64,000 nucleotides of DNA from Rhodoferax sp. GW822-FHT02A01 (GCF_038784515.1 NZ_CP152376.1:1302001-1366000); one strand, 5' to 3'; shown: positions 41,355 to 51,083, counted from the first letter of the stretch. Program-made: numbers and translations. The notes: a model not told the origin generated them from the letters alone.

Positions 41355-42275
41355 TTAGTCCGCAAACGCGTTGACGGGCAGGCCCGGCACCTCCACGCGC
41401 GTGGCAAACACGGCGCCTGACGCAGGGAACTGCACCAGCTCTGCTGCGCTTCTGCCATGCCCCGCGGAGGTGACATACAGCGTCTGCAGATCCTGTCCGC
41501 CAAAGCAGGGCATGGTGGGACATTGGGCCGGTGTTTCCAGTTCCTGCAGCAAGCTGCCGTCGGGGGCAAACTGACAGACGCGTCGGCCTTCGTACATGGC
41601 AACCCAGTAGTTGCCTTGTACGTCCACGGCCGCGCCATCCGGGCGACCCTGGTAACTGGTGTCTTCGAATGTCCAGCCCTGTGGCTTGGGTGCAAACTGC
41701 AGATGGGTGCGGTGCGCACTGAGCGCATTGACCTGCACGTCAAAGTCCCATGCATGCACCACGTGGCTGGGGGTATCGGCCCAGTACAGCACCTGATTGG
41801 AGGGGCTCCAGGCCAGGCCGTTGGCCGTCAGCGCATCTCCGGCCTGGCGCGTGACCAGCGGTGCTCCAGAGCGGCAATCCAGTGAAAACAGTTCGGCAGC
41901 ACGTCCCGCCTTGGGCTCGTCGATGGTGCCGATCCAGAATCGGCCCAGCGCATCGCATTTCCCGTCATTGGCTCGGATGCAGCTTGTGTCGTAGGGAAGT
42001 TGAACAATGCGCTCCAGCGACCCACCCCAGCTTCGGGCACGGTACACGCCGTCGCGCAGGGCGACCACCAGGCCACCCTTTGCAGCAGGCGCTATGCAAC
42101 CGGGCTCGGACGGCATGTCCCACGCCTCTACGCCGCTCTGCGATGCGTGCATGCGCAGGAGCTTCTTCCCGCTGATGTCCACCCAGTACAGCCGCTGCTC
42201 CTGCGGATGCCAAAAGGGGGATTCGGCCAAGGCGTACGTGTCGGTGCCTACGGTGCTCCAGATGGGTTTTTTCAT
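41355..42275 (-). CDS. SMP-30/gluconolactonase family protein
   Basis: Six-bladed beta-propeller lactonase of 306 residues, probably hydrolysing a sugar lactone in the cytosol. Metal-site phrases of the family are present: LAESPFWHPQEQRLYWVDI near residue 16 (Glu), CIRANDGKCDALGRFWIGT near 100 (Asn, Asp), TANGLAWSPSNQVLYWADT near 153 (Asn), and GRPDGAAVDVQGNYWVAMY near 205 (Asp). ATGA overlap with the preceding aldose 1-epimerase gene shows they form an operon for sugar catabolism. The exact sugar is not determinable. Confidence 0.9.
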   Translation of the reverse strand: MKKPIWSTVGTDTYALAESPFWHPQEQRLYWVDISGKKLLRMHASQSGVEAWDMPSEPGCIAPAAKGGLVVALRDGVYRARSWGGSLERIVQLPYDTSCIRANDGKCDALGRFWIGTIDEPKAGRAAELFSLDCRSGAPLVTRQAGDALTANGLAWSPSNQVLYWADTPSHVVHAWDFDVQVNALSAHRTHLQFAPKPQGWTFEDTSYQGRPDGAAVDVQGNYWVAMYEGRRVCQFAPDGSLLQELETPAQCPTMPCFGGQDLQTLYVTSAGHGRSAAELVQFPASGAVFATRVEVPGLPVNAFAD

Positions 42276-43138
42276 ACGACCTCCTCCACACGGATGCGCA
42301 TGGTGGCGCGCATGGACTGACCGGGCTGCAGGACCTGCATGCCCAGCGCTTCAAGTGTTGCCTCTCCTTGCTCCGCCAAGGACAACGCATTGTTGACGTG
42401 GCTGACGGGCTCAATGGCAATACTGTCCCGCGCAGGCGTGGTGAAGACCACCAGACGCGACAAGTCCGAGCTGACCTCTACACGCAACGGCCCGCTCTGC
42501 AATTGCAGGGCTCCGGCCCATCCTTCAAAGCAGTGGTCCACCGTCAGGTTGGCGCAATCCGTATCCAGACCGCTGTGGGCGAGCGCATGCGTAGGCAACA
42601 TGTCAGCACCCATTTCCCAGCGACTGTTGCTGGAAAAGCGAACGTGGGTTTGTGCACTCTTGGCAAAGTAGGGGTGCCAGCCCAGCCCGGCCGGCACGGC
42701 CTTTGCGGCGCGGTTGGTGATGCTGATGTGCATCTCCAGGGTATGGGCATCAAGCGTAAAGACCTGCTCCGTCTCAAAGGCAAATGGCCAGTAGTCATCG
42801 GCAACGTGGTGGTACGTCAAACGCGCCTGGCTGGCGCTCATCCGCTCCGCGTCCCAAGCCCGCATCCAGCCCACGCCATGGATGCAGTGGGGTTCCTGCG
42901 GGAAGTTGGGCGCCAGCACATAGTCATGCCCATCCCAACGCAGTTGGCGATAGCCCACCCGGTTCGAATAGGGGACCAAGGGATAGCTCGCACCGTCCAA
43001 GCCTGATTGCATCTGCGCTGCCGGTTGGTGTCTGAGCACCTCATGTTCCCCAAACCACAGGCCGGCAAGACTGCCTCCCAATGCGGGAACAATTTCACAA
43101 CGCATGGTCGAGGCGCGGAGGGTGATGGTTTCTGTCAT
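42272..43138 (-). CDS. Aldose 1-epimerase family protein
   Basis: Mutarotase-like enzyme of 288 residues that interconverts sugar anomers. Start at 43138 (MTETITLRASTMRCEIVPALGGSLAGLW). Family phrases: LVPYSNRVGYRQLRWDG, HCIHGVGWMRAWD with the catalytic His near residue 93, and AGLGWHPYFAK near 160 with the second His; the catalytic Glu is likely in IAIEPVSHVNNAL near 255. Coupled to the SMP-30 gene. The pairing suggests channelling of an aldose through its lactone. Confidence 0.88.
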   Translation of the reverse strand: MTETITLRASTMRCEIVPALGGSLAGLWFGEHEVLRHQPAAQMQSGLDGASYPLVPYSNRVGYRQLRWDGHDYVLAPNFPQEPHCIHGVGWMRAWDAERMSASQARLTYHHVADDYWPFAFETEQVFTLDAHTLEMHISITNRAAKAVPAGLGWHPYFAKSAQTHVRFSSNSRWEMGADMLPTHALAHSGLDTDCANLTVDHCFEGWAGALQLQSGPLRVEVSSDLSRLVVFTTPARDSIAIEPVSHVNNALSLAEQGEATLEALGMQVLQPGQSMRATMRIRVEEVV

Positions 43139-43189
43139 CGGGATTCTCGTTGGGCAAGGGATGGCAGATTGTGCATTCCGCAAGCGCCC

Positions 43190-43236
43190 AAAAAGAAGCC
43201 CGGCGCAACTTCGGGGTTACCAAAGTTGCGCCGGGC
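43190..43236 (-). terminator. Rho-independent terminator of glnK-amtB
   Basis: On the minus strand, GCCCGGCGCAACTT, an 11-base loop and AAGTTGCGCCGGGC form a perfect 14-pair stem followed by TTCTTTTT. It lies about 40 bases beyond the amtB stop. Confidence 0.88.
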
Positions 43237-43277
43237 GCATCCGCCAGCAAACTGGCGGCCAAGGAGAGACTCAGGGC

Positions 43278-44819
43278 TTAACGGCCGTAAGCAGACTCGC
43301 CGTGAGAAGTGACGTCCAGACCTTCGCGTTCGTCTTCTTCGCTGACACGCAGACCGATGGTCTTGTCAACAATGAAGTAAGACACGAAAGACACGACGCC
43401 GGACCAGACGATGGTGGTCAGCACAGCCTTGGTCTGGATCCAGACCTGGGCGCTGATGGAGTAGTCAGCAGCGGTGATGCCGGTTGCAGTAACCCAGTCG
43501 GCCACGTAGCCAGGGCCACCCAGGGAAGGCGAGTTGAACACGCCGGTCAGGATCGCACCCAGGATACCGCAGACACCGTGCACGCCGAACACGTCCAGTG
43601 TGTCGTCAGCGCCCAGCAGCTTCTTCAGACCAGTCACGCCCCACAGGCCGGCGAAACCGGACAGCAGACCGATGATCAGTGCACCACCGATGCCCACGTT
43701 GCCGGCAGCAGGTGTGATGGCAACCAGACCCGCAACTGCACCAGATGCAGCACCCAGCATGGAAGCCTTGCCCTTGTGCAGTGCTTCACCCAGAGACCAA
43801 GTCAGCACGGCAGCAGCGGTAGCACCAAAGGTGTTGATGAAGGCCAGAGCGGCGAAACCGTTGGCTTCCAGAGCGGAGCCGGCGTTGAAACCGAACCAAC
43901 CCACCCACAGCAGGGAAGCACCCACCATGGTCAGTGTCAGGCTGTGAGGAGCCATGGATTCCTTGCCGTAACCGACGCGCTTGCCGATGAAGTAGGCACC
44001 CACCAGACCCGCCACAGCAGCGTTGATGTGCACAACGGTACCGCCAGCGAAGTCCAGAGCACCCCATTGCCACACCATACCGGCGCTGGCATTGACCTTG
44101 TCCACCACTTCCTTGCTGGTGTAGGCATCAGGACCTGCCCAGAACCACACCATGTGGGCGATGGGAGCGTAGGAGAAAGTGAACCACAGGACCATGAAGG
44201 CCAGCACGGCAGAGAACTTGATACGTTCGGCAAAGGAACCGACGATCAGGCAGCAGGTGATACCGGCGAAGGTTGCCTGGAAGGCCGCGTACACGATTTC
44301 GGGAATGTAGACGCCCTTGCTGAAGGTCGCTGCGTTCGCGAAGGTGCCAGCAGCGTTGTCCCAGATGCCCTTCATGAAGAGGCGATCCAGTCCACCGATG
44401 TAGGCGTTGCCTTCCGTGAATGCCAGGCTGTAGCCGTAGATGAACCACAGCACGACGATCAGCGAGAACGTCACCAGGACCTGCATCAGCACGGACAGCA
44501 TGTTCTTGCTGCGCACCAGGCCGCCGTAGAACAGGGCCAGGCCGGGAACCGTCATCAGAATCACCAGCAGTGTGGAGACCATCATCCAGGAGGTGTCGCC
44601 CTTGTTGGGAACGGGAGCAGCCGGAGCCGAGGCGTCAGCGGCCGGTGCAGCTGCGGCTGCAGCTGCACCGGCGGGAGCTTCAGCAGATGCTGCAGCAGCG
44701 GGAGCGGAAGCTTCAGCCTTGGCTTCGGCAGCGGCCGGAGCAGCAGTTTGAGCTGTGGCAAACGTGGCGGCCGTCAGCAGGCCCAACCCCAAGGCTAGGG
44801 ATACAAGCAGTTTTTTCAT
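43278..44819 (-). CDS. amtB: Ammonium transporter AmtB
   Basis: Ammonium channel of 513 residues with 11 predicted helices. The cleavable signal peptide (MKKLLVSLALGLGLLTAATFATA) is followed by an unusually long Ala/Pro-rich stretch to about residue 75 before the first pore helix. The twin pore histidines are placed in LDFAGGTVVHINAAVAGLVGAY near 265 and in FGVHGVCGILGAILTG near 415. The phenylalanine gate region is intact. It is 33 bases downstream of glnK and shares its nitrogen-controlled promoter. Confidence 0.96.
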   Translation of the reverse strand: MKKLLVSLALGLGLLTAATFATAQTAAPAAAEAKAEASAPAAAASAEAPAGAAAAAAAPAADASAPAAPVPNKGDTSWMMVSTLLVILMTVPGLALFYGGLVRSKNMLSVLMQVLVTFSLIVVLWFIYGYSLAFTEGNAYIGGLDRLFMKGIWDNAAGTFANAATFSKGVYIPEIVYAAFQATFAGITCCLIVGSFAERIKFSAVLAFMVLWFTFSYAPIAHMVWFWAGPDAYTSKEVVDKVNASAGMVWQWGALDFAGGTVVHINAAVAGLVGAYFIGKRVGYGKESMAPHSLTLTMVGASLLWVGWFGFNAGSALEANGFAALAFINTFGATAAAVLTWSLGEALHKGKASMLGAASGAVAGLVAITPAAGNVGIGGALIIGLLSGFAGLWGVTGLKKLLGADDTLDVFGVHGVCGILGAILTGVFNSPSLGGPGYVADWVTATGITAADYSISAQVWIQTKAVLTTIVWSGVVSFVSYFIVDKTIGLRVSEEDEREGLDVTSHGESAYGR

Positions 44820-44852
44820 GGTTCGTTCCTTTATTTATTTGTCAGAAGCGCC

Positions 44853-45200
<348 letters not shown>

Positions 45201-45280
45201 TCAGCTTGTTTACAGGGGTTGCAGACACCGGGCTGGATCAGCCGGCTTCTCCAAAAAAAGATCAGGAGATAACCCCACTA

Positions 45281-45296
45281 AGCAGAGTCCGTGCCA
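45281..45296 (-). promoter_or_regulatory. Sigma-54 promoter of glnK-amtB
   Basis: Minus-strand TGGCAC GGACT CTGCT matches the -24/-12 consensus TGGCAC-N5-TTGCW with one substitution. It lies about 90 bases before the glnK ATG. Confidence 0.75.
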
Positions 45297-45328
45297 ACCG
45301 CTCGGACCAATGCCCCCACTTTTTGTGT

Positions 45329-45393
45329 GCACCAAATGGCGCCTCATCCGTTGCAAACACTGTATAAATAATCAGAACGCACCATTTAGGTGC
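45329..45393. promoter_or_regulatory. NtrC enhancer sites
   Basis: GCACC-ATTTA-GGTGC at 45379-45393 is a perfect NtrC-type palindrome, and GCACC-AAAT-GGCGC at 45329-45342 is a weaker one. A third partial GCACC is at 45406. They lie 35-110 bases upstream of the sigma-54 promoter, the normal activator position. Confidence 0.68.
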
Positions 45394-45443
45394 CAACACA
45401 AAAGCGCACCCAATGGATGCGCACTTCTTTGGGAATCTCGCAA

Positions 45444-46529
45444 ATGAGCTTATGTTTGGTGCAAAGCCGCGCCCTGCTAGGACTGGAGGCGGCAAAGGTC
45501 ACTGTAGAAGTGCATCTGGCCAATGGCCTGCCCAGCTTTACGCTGGTCGGCCTGGCGGATGTGGAAGTCAAGGAGGCGCGCGAACGGGTGCGCTGTGCCA
45601 TCCAGAATGCCGGCCTGGAGTTCCCCTCCAACAAGCGCATCACCGTCAATCTGGCCCCGGCAGACTTGCCCAAGGATTCAGGAAGGCTGGATTTGCCCAT
45701 CGCGTTGGGCATTCTGGCAGCCAGCGGGCAGGTCGACGGGGCCCGGCTGTCCGGATACGAGTTTGCCGGCGAACTCTCTCTGTCCGGCGACCTGCGGCCC
45801 GTAAGAGGAGCGCTGGCCATGGCATTGACACAGGTGGGAGACGCTAGCGCCACCAAGCTGGTGTTGCCCCAAGATAGCGCCCAAGAAGCGGCGCTCGTGC
45901 CACAGGTGCAGGTGTATTGCGCCCGGCACCTGCTGGATGTGGTGCGTCAATTCGCGCCTGCCGGGCAAGAAGTAGAAGTTCCTCCGGGTCTCTGCACGGA
46001 GGACGGCTGGTTTCGTGTGGAGCCCGTAGTGCAGTCTGCCAGCGCATCGCTCCCGGACCTGGCCGACGTCAAAGGGCACGCCAGTGCCAGGCGCGCGCTG
46101 GAGATTGCCGCCGCAGGGGGACATAGCGTGTTGCTGGTAGGTCCTCCGGGCTCGGGCAAGTCCATGTTGGCCCAGCGTTTTGCCGGGCTGTTGCCAGACA
46201 TGACGCATGAAGAGGCCTTGCAAAGCGCGGCCATCCAGTCTCTGAGCGGGCGCTTTCGCATGGAGCAATGGGCCATGCGCCCTACCGGGACACCCCACCA
46301 CACGGCCAGCGCGGTAGCCTTGGTCGGGGGTGGCTCGCCGCCACGACCCGGCGAAATTTCACTGGCGCACAACGGCGTTCTGTTTCTGGATGAGTTTCCG
46401 GAGTTCAACCGCACCGCCCTGGAGGCTCTGCGCGAACCCCTGGAAACCGGCACGATCACCATCTCCAGGGCGGCGCGGCGCGCCGAATTTCCTGCCCGTT
46501 TCCAGTTGATTGCCGCCATGAATCCTTGA
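45444..46529 (+). pseudogene. comM: comM (YifB family AAA+ ATPase), truncated by island insertion
   Basis: N-terminal about 360 residues of the Mg-chelatase-like ComM helicase, which drives branch migration during natural transformation; the family is about 500 residues. Start at 45444 ([16 protein letters not shown]). The N-terminal Lon-protease-like domain, Walker [14 protein letters not shown] near 230 and Walker [12 protein letters not shown] near 310 are intact. The frame stops in IAAMNP where the family continues with a Cys-rich PCPCG segment; low-GC DNA starts there. No C-terminal half is seen in the window, so the protein lacks its C-terminal helicase part and is probably inactive. 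Confidence 0.88.
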
Positions 46530-46574
46530 AGATTCATTGCTTAAACACCATCAATTAAAATAGTAAGAGGGAAT

Positions 46575-48056
46575 TTACATTGTCTCTTGCGAGTTCGAAG
46601 AACTCGCAAGACCTGGGTTGTAGAGGAAGTTGAATTCAACTTCTCCGTCTCCAATGACGACATGGTCAAGGATCGTTTCCACGACTTGTCTGCGTTCAGT
46701 ATGAGGGAGTGTGTCCCAGCGTTCGACCAGGTCTTTGCTTCCCGTTAGAACTTCTTCCTGTGACGTGAGCGCTATCTTGAGAACATCACGCTTGGCCTGT
46801 AACTCTGGAAGCTCGTCTTCTATTTGATCAAGTCGCGTGCGGAGCTTCCCATACCGGGGCGCAAATCCTTTCTTGTCCAAGGCACCGATTTGGTACAGCT
46901 CAATAAGCTTGTCAGCTTCACTGGTGAGCTTTTTTTGCTCAGCGTCCAGACTTGCAATCAAGCCTTCAAATGACTTCACCTGTTCGTTACCAGCCTGCAC
47001 ATGTCCAAAGATTTCATCTGGTGAGAATATGAAAGCACGCAACTCTTCCTTGAAGATTGCTTCCAGGTCGTTGACTGGGATCTTGTTACGGCATTTGCTA
47101 CAGGTGTACTTCGGTGAGTTTGACGGTACGTACATCTTTGACCCGCATCCGCATGAGGTGACACCTGCAAACAGATGTACTACAGACCGGGTTTGTCTCT
47201 TACCCTTTGTTCGCTTTTCATCCAGGATTGCATTTACCTCAGTCCACAGCTGTTCAGTCACGATGGGTTCTACAGGTGTCAGTACCCATTCGCTTTCAGG
47301 TTTTACCTGCCAAGCACCATTTGAGTTCGTGGTCTGCGTGTAATTGGCACGGCGAACGCCTTTAGCTGTGGTGTCACGTAGCAGCCGATCTACCGTGGTG
47401 TCGGTGAATGGGCTGTTATTTCTGGTGCGATAGCCACGATCGTTGAGTATGCGCGCCACCGTCTTCTTGCGCCTGTGTTCCAAGAAGAGTTCGTACATAA
47501 GCTTGCGGATAGGGGCCTCGGCTTGGTTGATGACCAGCTTTTGCTCTACCCACTCGTATCCAAAGCTTGCGGCGCCACCAAGTGGCTTTCCCAATTGAGC
47601 ACGCACTGGAACAGATGCAGATACACGTGCGGAGATCTCCTCACGCTCCCACGTGGCCATGGCAGCAACTATGGTGTAGAACAGTCGCCCCGCTGGTGTT
47701 GAGGTATCTATGGCCTCACCGAGAGACACAAGGTCTGCGCCCACATCCCGGAAGTAGTCAGCGAAATCAAGAAGTTCTTTAGTGTTACGTGCCAGGCGGG
47801 CGAGCTTGGAAAAAATGAGGCCAGTAATATGACCGCTCTTGATGTCGGCAAGCATCCGCTTGGCTTCTGGATGATCTTTGACCGTTTTTCCAGAAGTTGC
47901 GTCCAGTCGGTAGACCTCCACTACGTTCCAATCCCTCGACTCAGCATATGCCCGAGCGCGATGTTCATGGATTTCAGGGGATTCGCCACGTACTTGGTCT
48001 TCGGTACTGACACGGAGCCAGATACCGACATGCTTCTTGCCGTCCTTTTCCACCAT
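46575..48056 (-). CDS. Large serine recombinase 1
   Basis: Site-specific integrase of 493 residues. The catalytic Ser is in IWLRVSTEDQ near residue 18. The resolvase core continues with RMLADIKSGHITGLIFSKLARLARNTKELL. The Recombinase domain follows near 165-270 (GGAASFGYEW, RKKTVARILNDRGYRTRN), then the zinc ribbon CGCGSKMY...CSKCRN near 308-335 and a coiled-coil (about 370-430). SD TTAGGGGAC precedes the ATG at 48056. Its position at the comM junction makes it the likely integrase that targeted comM. Confidence 0.93.
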   Translation of the reverse strand: MVEKDGKKHVGIWLRVSTEDQVRGESPEIHEHRARAYAESRDWNVVEVYRLDATSGKTVKDHPEAKRMLADIKSGHITGLIFSKLARLARNTKELLDFADYFRDVGADLVSLGEAIDTSTPAGRLFYTIVAAMATWEREEISARVSASVPVRAQLGKPLGGAASFGYEWVEQKLVINQAEAPIRKLMYELFLEHRRKKTVARILNDRGYRTRNNSPFTDTTVDRLLRDTTAKGVRRANYTQTTNSNGAWQVKPESEWVLTPVEPIVTEQLWTEVNAILDEKRTKGKRQTRSVVHLFAGVTSCGCGSKMYVPSNSPKYTCSKCRNKIPVNDLEAIFKEELRAFIFSPDEIFGHVQAGNEQVKSFEGLIASLDAEQKKLTSEADKLIELYQIGALDKKGFAPRYGKLRTRLDQIEDELPELQAKRDVLKIALTSQEEVLTGSKDLVERWDTLPHTERRQVVETILDHVVIGDGEVEFNFLYNPGLASSSNSQETM

Positions 48057-48161
48057 GAATGTCCCCTAAGGAATATGGGTTTACATGTTACTCGTTAATT
48101 AGTGTTCAATCAAGTGGTTTGCACACAAATCAATGTGCAACGTGTATGCTTGGCGGTTGCA

Positions 48162-48404
48162 ATGAACTACGAAGAATTCACCACCTTACTTTCCGGCACC
48201 AGCCTTTCAGGGCGGGAGTTTGCCAAGCTCCTCAAACTCAACCCAAATACTATTGCCAATTACAAACAGAAAGGGGAGATACCTTCGCATCTGGCTGTTA
48301 TTGCGGTCTTGATCCACCAAATGGAAAGTCACGGAGTTGAGTACCGAGCACAGATTGAGGCACTAGGTCTACAACCGAATGCTCCGCGGGGAAAGTCGCT
48401 TTGA
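48162..48404 (+). CDS. Small HTH protein (XRE/Cro-like)
   Basis: Predicted DNA-binding protein of 80 residues starting MNYEEFTTLLSGTSLSGREF at 48162; an in-frame ATG at 48102 is less likely because the added residues look like untranslated leader. A helix-turn-helix is read in SGREFAKLLKLNPNTIANYKQKG (about 16-38). Divergent from serine recombinase 1, so it may control integration or excision. Function beyond DNA binding is not known. Confidence 0.65.
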   Translation: MNYEEFTTLLSGTSLSGREFAKLLKLNPNTIANYKQKGEIPSHLAVIAVLIHQMESHGVEYRAQIEALGLQPNAPRGKSL

Positions 48405-48499
48405 CAGCAGTAATATCTGCAGCTGAAGTCATGGCCACACAACATAGAGCCACGGCATACGACACCAGTTTATGAGATAAATTAATTGCAAGGATGGGA

Positions 48500-49132
48500 A
48501 TGCCAAACGGGAAAGCTGCATATATCATTCGCATAAACCTTCCAATACTCAGCATGCAAAACCGAAGCCCTTACAACCTCTACCGCTTCCCTTCCAAGGT
48601 CTTTTTCTTTGTCTTCATGCTCTGCATGTGCGCCTGGATAAGTCGAATAATCCGTGTCAATCCATTAGTATTTTCCGGCCAATTGTTGTCGTTTAGAACC
48701 GCCGAATGGCCTGTCTGGATGGAGCATTTCGCGTCAGCATTGGGATTACCGTCCCTCAGTCTTTCGGTTGCCTATTGGATCGCCGCCCGTCCAGACCCCA
48801 AGAAAGTGAATGAACGCACACCTATCCTTGCGTTCTTTATTCCAATCCTGCTCGCCTTCATAACGGTTGTGTTGCTTATCTATGGCGAGGCCGGGCATGA
48901 AATTGAACAAACTTTGTTGACGAAGCACTCCAACTATGGTCAGTACCTTGCAGACCGCTGCTTGCCTGCTGACACCATACACGCTCTAGCGCTGTGTGCC
49001 TCGGAATACCAAGCAACTGTCTACGCACAAGGGTTGGCCGATTTTGCCGGCACGATCACCTTCATCTGCTTGCTCGCATACAGCACCTGGCATCTAGCAC
49101 TGGCGCATATACGAATCGGCAACAACAAGTAG
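48500..49132 (+). CDS. Hypothetical membrane protein
   Basis: Protein of 210 residues with AAGGA five bases before the ATG at 48500; an ATG at 48494 is in frame. Four hydrophobic segments can be seen (about 32-52, 80-97, 110-132, 178-200). The loop between the third and fourth carries two Cys (RCLPADTIHALALCAS). I recognise no family. AT-richer codon usage than the flanking core genes fits island cargo. Confidence 0.55.
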   Translation: MPNGKAAYIIRINLPILSMQNRSPYNLYRFPSKVFFFVFMLCMCAWISRIIRVNPLVFSGQLLSFRTAEWPVWMEHFASALGLPSLSLSVAYWIAARPDPKKVNERTPILAFFIPILLAFITVVLLIYGEAGHEIEQTLLTKHSNYGQYLADRCLPADTIHALALCASEYQATVYAQGLADFAGTITFICLLAYSTWHLALAHIRIGNNK

Positions 49133-49345
49133 TATTTAGCTTCAAGTTGAGGAAATCACATCCCTTGATCCCTTCGCTGTGAAAAGGCAATATTTTCAAG
49201 GCCGTTCACTTTGGCCATCGACGTGTCAGACAGCCTATATGTTGCAGATGGACAGACCAGATGATGGTAGGTTTGGAGTGCCACATAAATAATTTCTGAG
49301 TTGCCGCAAAATCCGGTTTCCGCTCACCTCTCTTTGACACCGAAT

Positions 49346-49570
49346 TCAGCCTTTTGCTTGGCGTAAAAGTCTTAGAGTTTCTGTGAATACATTTTGAATC
49401 GACTCGGTCATAGAGCCAGATTCGTCAACTGCTGACTTATCAGCCAGTGCACCAGCAATCATCTCGTCTATGAACCCTTTTTGTGAAGATTCAAGTCTCT
49501 GTAAAAGCATCAACATTACATATGAACACGCACTAGCCTTCACCTCTTCACCAACACGTTCAATAGTCAT
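49346..49570 (-). CDS. Small hypothetical protein
   Basis: Open frame of 74 residues (MTIERVGEEVKASACSYVML) that is helical in character, with no recognisable domain and no clear Shine-Dalgarno site. It could be real or fortuitous. If not real, 49133-49780 is about 650 bases without a gene, apart from a short decayed coding stretch at 49156-49320. Confidence 0.35.
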   Translation of the reverse strand: MTIERVGEEVKASACSYVMLMLLQRLESSQKGFIDEMIAGALADKSAVDESGSMTESIQNVFTETLRLLRQAKG

Positions 49571-49780
49571 AAAGATGCTTTTCTACATGTGAAGTGGTAA
49601 ATTCTATCCTTTCATTGTGATATTGAAGAGTGTCTTCTTTCAGCCCATGCTAGTGGCAGAATTTCCGCGGCGGCAAACGTTTTACTTTTAATTTATTGAC
49701 TTATCGTGAAGTCTCACTTACAACATTCCACATAATTGCATTGCAACTGCGTCAGTTGGACGAGTGACAGGGAGGGGGAA

Positions 49781-50257
49781 ATGGCTTTGAAAAAACCAAT
49801 AAAGAAAAACAGCTTGAGCAAATCGAACCTGGACACGCGCAATATGGTCTTGCTAACCGCAAATCCGGTCTGGCGTGCCTTTGCGAAGAAACCAGTTTCA
49901 CAGAAGACCCAGACCAGCATCGGCCTAGCTGGTCGTATGGCGCTTTACGCACTTACAAACGGTGATGGACAGTATGAGCACTTCAGAGAGCTCGTTGTTA
50001 CCGCCCATACCGGCATTGTCTTAGCAGAGCAAGGATATGGATATGAAATGCTTAGCGAATTCAATCTTGCATTGGATTCAATACTCGCATGCCGAGTAAG
50101 GGCGCTGAATGGAGAGGGCTATAGCCTCCGTGAGCAAGAGGGCCATTCGGTGAATACACTTCTGCAACTTCACGAGGAGCAAGTGCAACTGGCCGAAGAA
50201 GCTGAATTGGCTTCAGCAATCGTTGAAGGGTTCCAGCGGGCACAGGAATCAAATTAA
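49781..50257 (+). CDS. Hypothetical protein
   Basis: Protein of 158 residues starting MALKKPIKKNSLSKSN at 49781 after a strong GGGAGGGGG Shine-Dalgarno; in-frame codons back to 49736 are not needed. Mostly helical, with a basic N-terminal 35 residues and an acidic, Gln/Glu-rich C-terminus (LQLHEEQVQLAEEAELASAIVEGF). No known domain seen. Likely followed in the same transcript by a 48-codon ORF. Confidence 0.6.
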   Translation: MALKKPIKKNSLSKSNLDTRNMVLLTANPVWRAFAKKPVSQKTQTSIGLAGRMALYALTNGDGQYEHFRELVVTAHTGIVLAEQGYGYEMLSEFNLALDSILACRVRALNGEGYSLREQEGHSVNTLLQLHEEQVQLAEEAELASAIVEGFQRAQESN

Positions 50258-50269
50258 GAAGGCTTGAAT

Positions 50270-50416
50270 ATGACCATAGACATTTTCGAAGCTCCATTTT
50301 TGCTCAATGCGCGCTCGACATTGCGATATTCAATTGAAGCTTCCACAGAAGGACGTTCTAACTTGGTAGTGGAGACATCCTTACTCTGTTGTCAGGGAGT
50401 TTTGATGGTCCACTAG
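50270..50416 (+). CDS. Possible 48-residue small protein
   Basis: Short frame beginning MTIDIFEAPFLLNARSTLRY, with AAGAAGG about ten bases before the ATG, 12 bases after the preceding stop. It contains a Cys pair (LLCCQG). The spacing and ribosome site favour translation; length and lack of homologues in memory keep confidence low. Confidence 0.33.
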   Translation: MTIDIFEAPFLLNARSTLRYSIEASTEGRSNLVVETSLLCCQGVLMVH

Positions 50417-50466
50417 ACTAGACTTTGAAACGCCCTTTCTTTACCCACAGAAGCTGCAGGATAACA

Positions 50467-50847
50467 ATGCCACGTCAAATTGTCTTCACAACAAATGCGG
50501 CAAAGCCGCCGCCAATGTATAGCCAAGCCGTTAAGGCAGCTGGTTTGATTTTTGTATCGGGCACTGCACCAACTGATCCAGCCACCGGCGCCTTCAAGGG
50601 CTCTACGATTCAAGAGCAAACACGTCAGTGCCTTACCAACATCCAGGCCATCCTTGAAGAAGCAGGAAGTTCCATGGATAAGATCGTCAGCGTTACTGTC
50701 GTCATTGCAGATGAGGATGAATTTGCCGGTATGAATGAAGAGTGGATGAAGTGGTTTCCTTCCAATCCGCCTGCCCGCCAAGGAGCGAAATTGCCAGCTC
50801 GCATTCCCGGCCTGAAGGTGTCAATTGCGGCCATCGCCGAGGCTTAA
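50467..50847 (+). CDS. RidA family protein
   Basis: Enamine/imine deaminase-like protein of 126 residues in the YjgF/YER057c/UK114 family, which hydrolyses reactive 2-aminoacrylate-type intermediates in typical members. Start at 50467 (MPRQIVFTTNAAKPPPMYSQAVKAAG). Conserved pieces: the YSQAVKAAGLIFVSGT region, TRQCLTNIQAILEEAGSSMDKIV and the C-terminal PARIPGLKVSIAAIA. The catalytic Arg in the usual position near 105 seems replaced by RIP, so activity is not certain. A cargo gene in the island. Confidence 0.85.
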   Translation: MPRQIVFTTNAAKPPPMYSQAVKAAGLIFVSGTAPTDPATGAFKGSTIQEQTRQCLTNIQAILEEAGSSMDKIVSVTVVIADEDEFAGMNEEWMKWFPSNPPARQGAKLPARIPGLKVSIAAIAEA

Positions 50848-51083
50848 CGTTTCCTAGCGTCACACTTGTCGGTTAGTCACCATCAAGCTTTGGCGCGAAT
50901 GCCACGATAGCCGTCACGCGAACGGAGCTCACAATTTGAAAAGCATGCCAAATGCAAAACAACCGGTCCGCCGATAGTTGCCCATGCGGATCAACTACCT
51001 TCACATTGCAATATCCAAAAAAGTAGGTGCTCCATTGTCACTGCTCACTGTGCCAGCGCGCTCCCGCCTGCATTTATAAGGTG
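50848..51083. other. Intergenic, no gene seen
   Basis: About 236 bases between convergent genes. Nothing recognisable; no strong terminator hairpin was found by eye. Confidence 0.5.
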
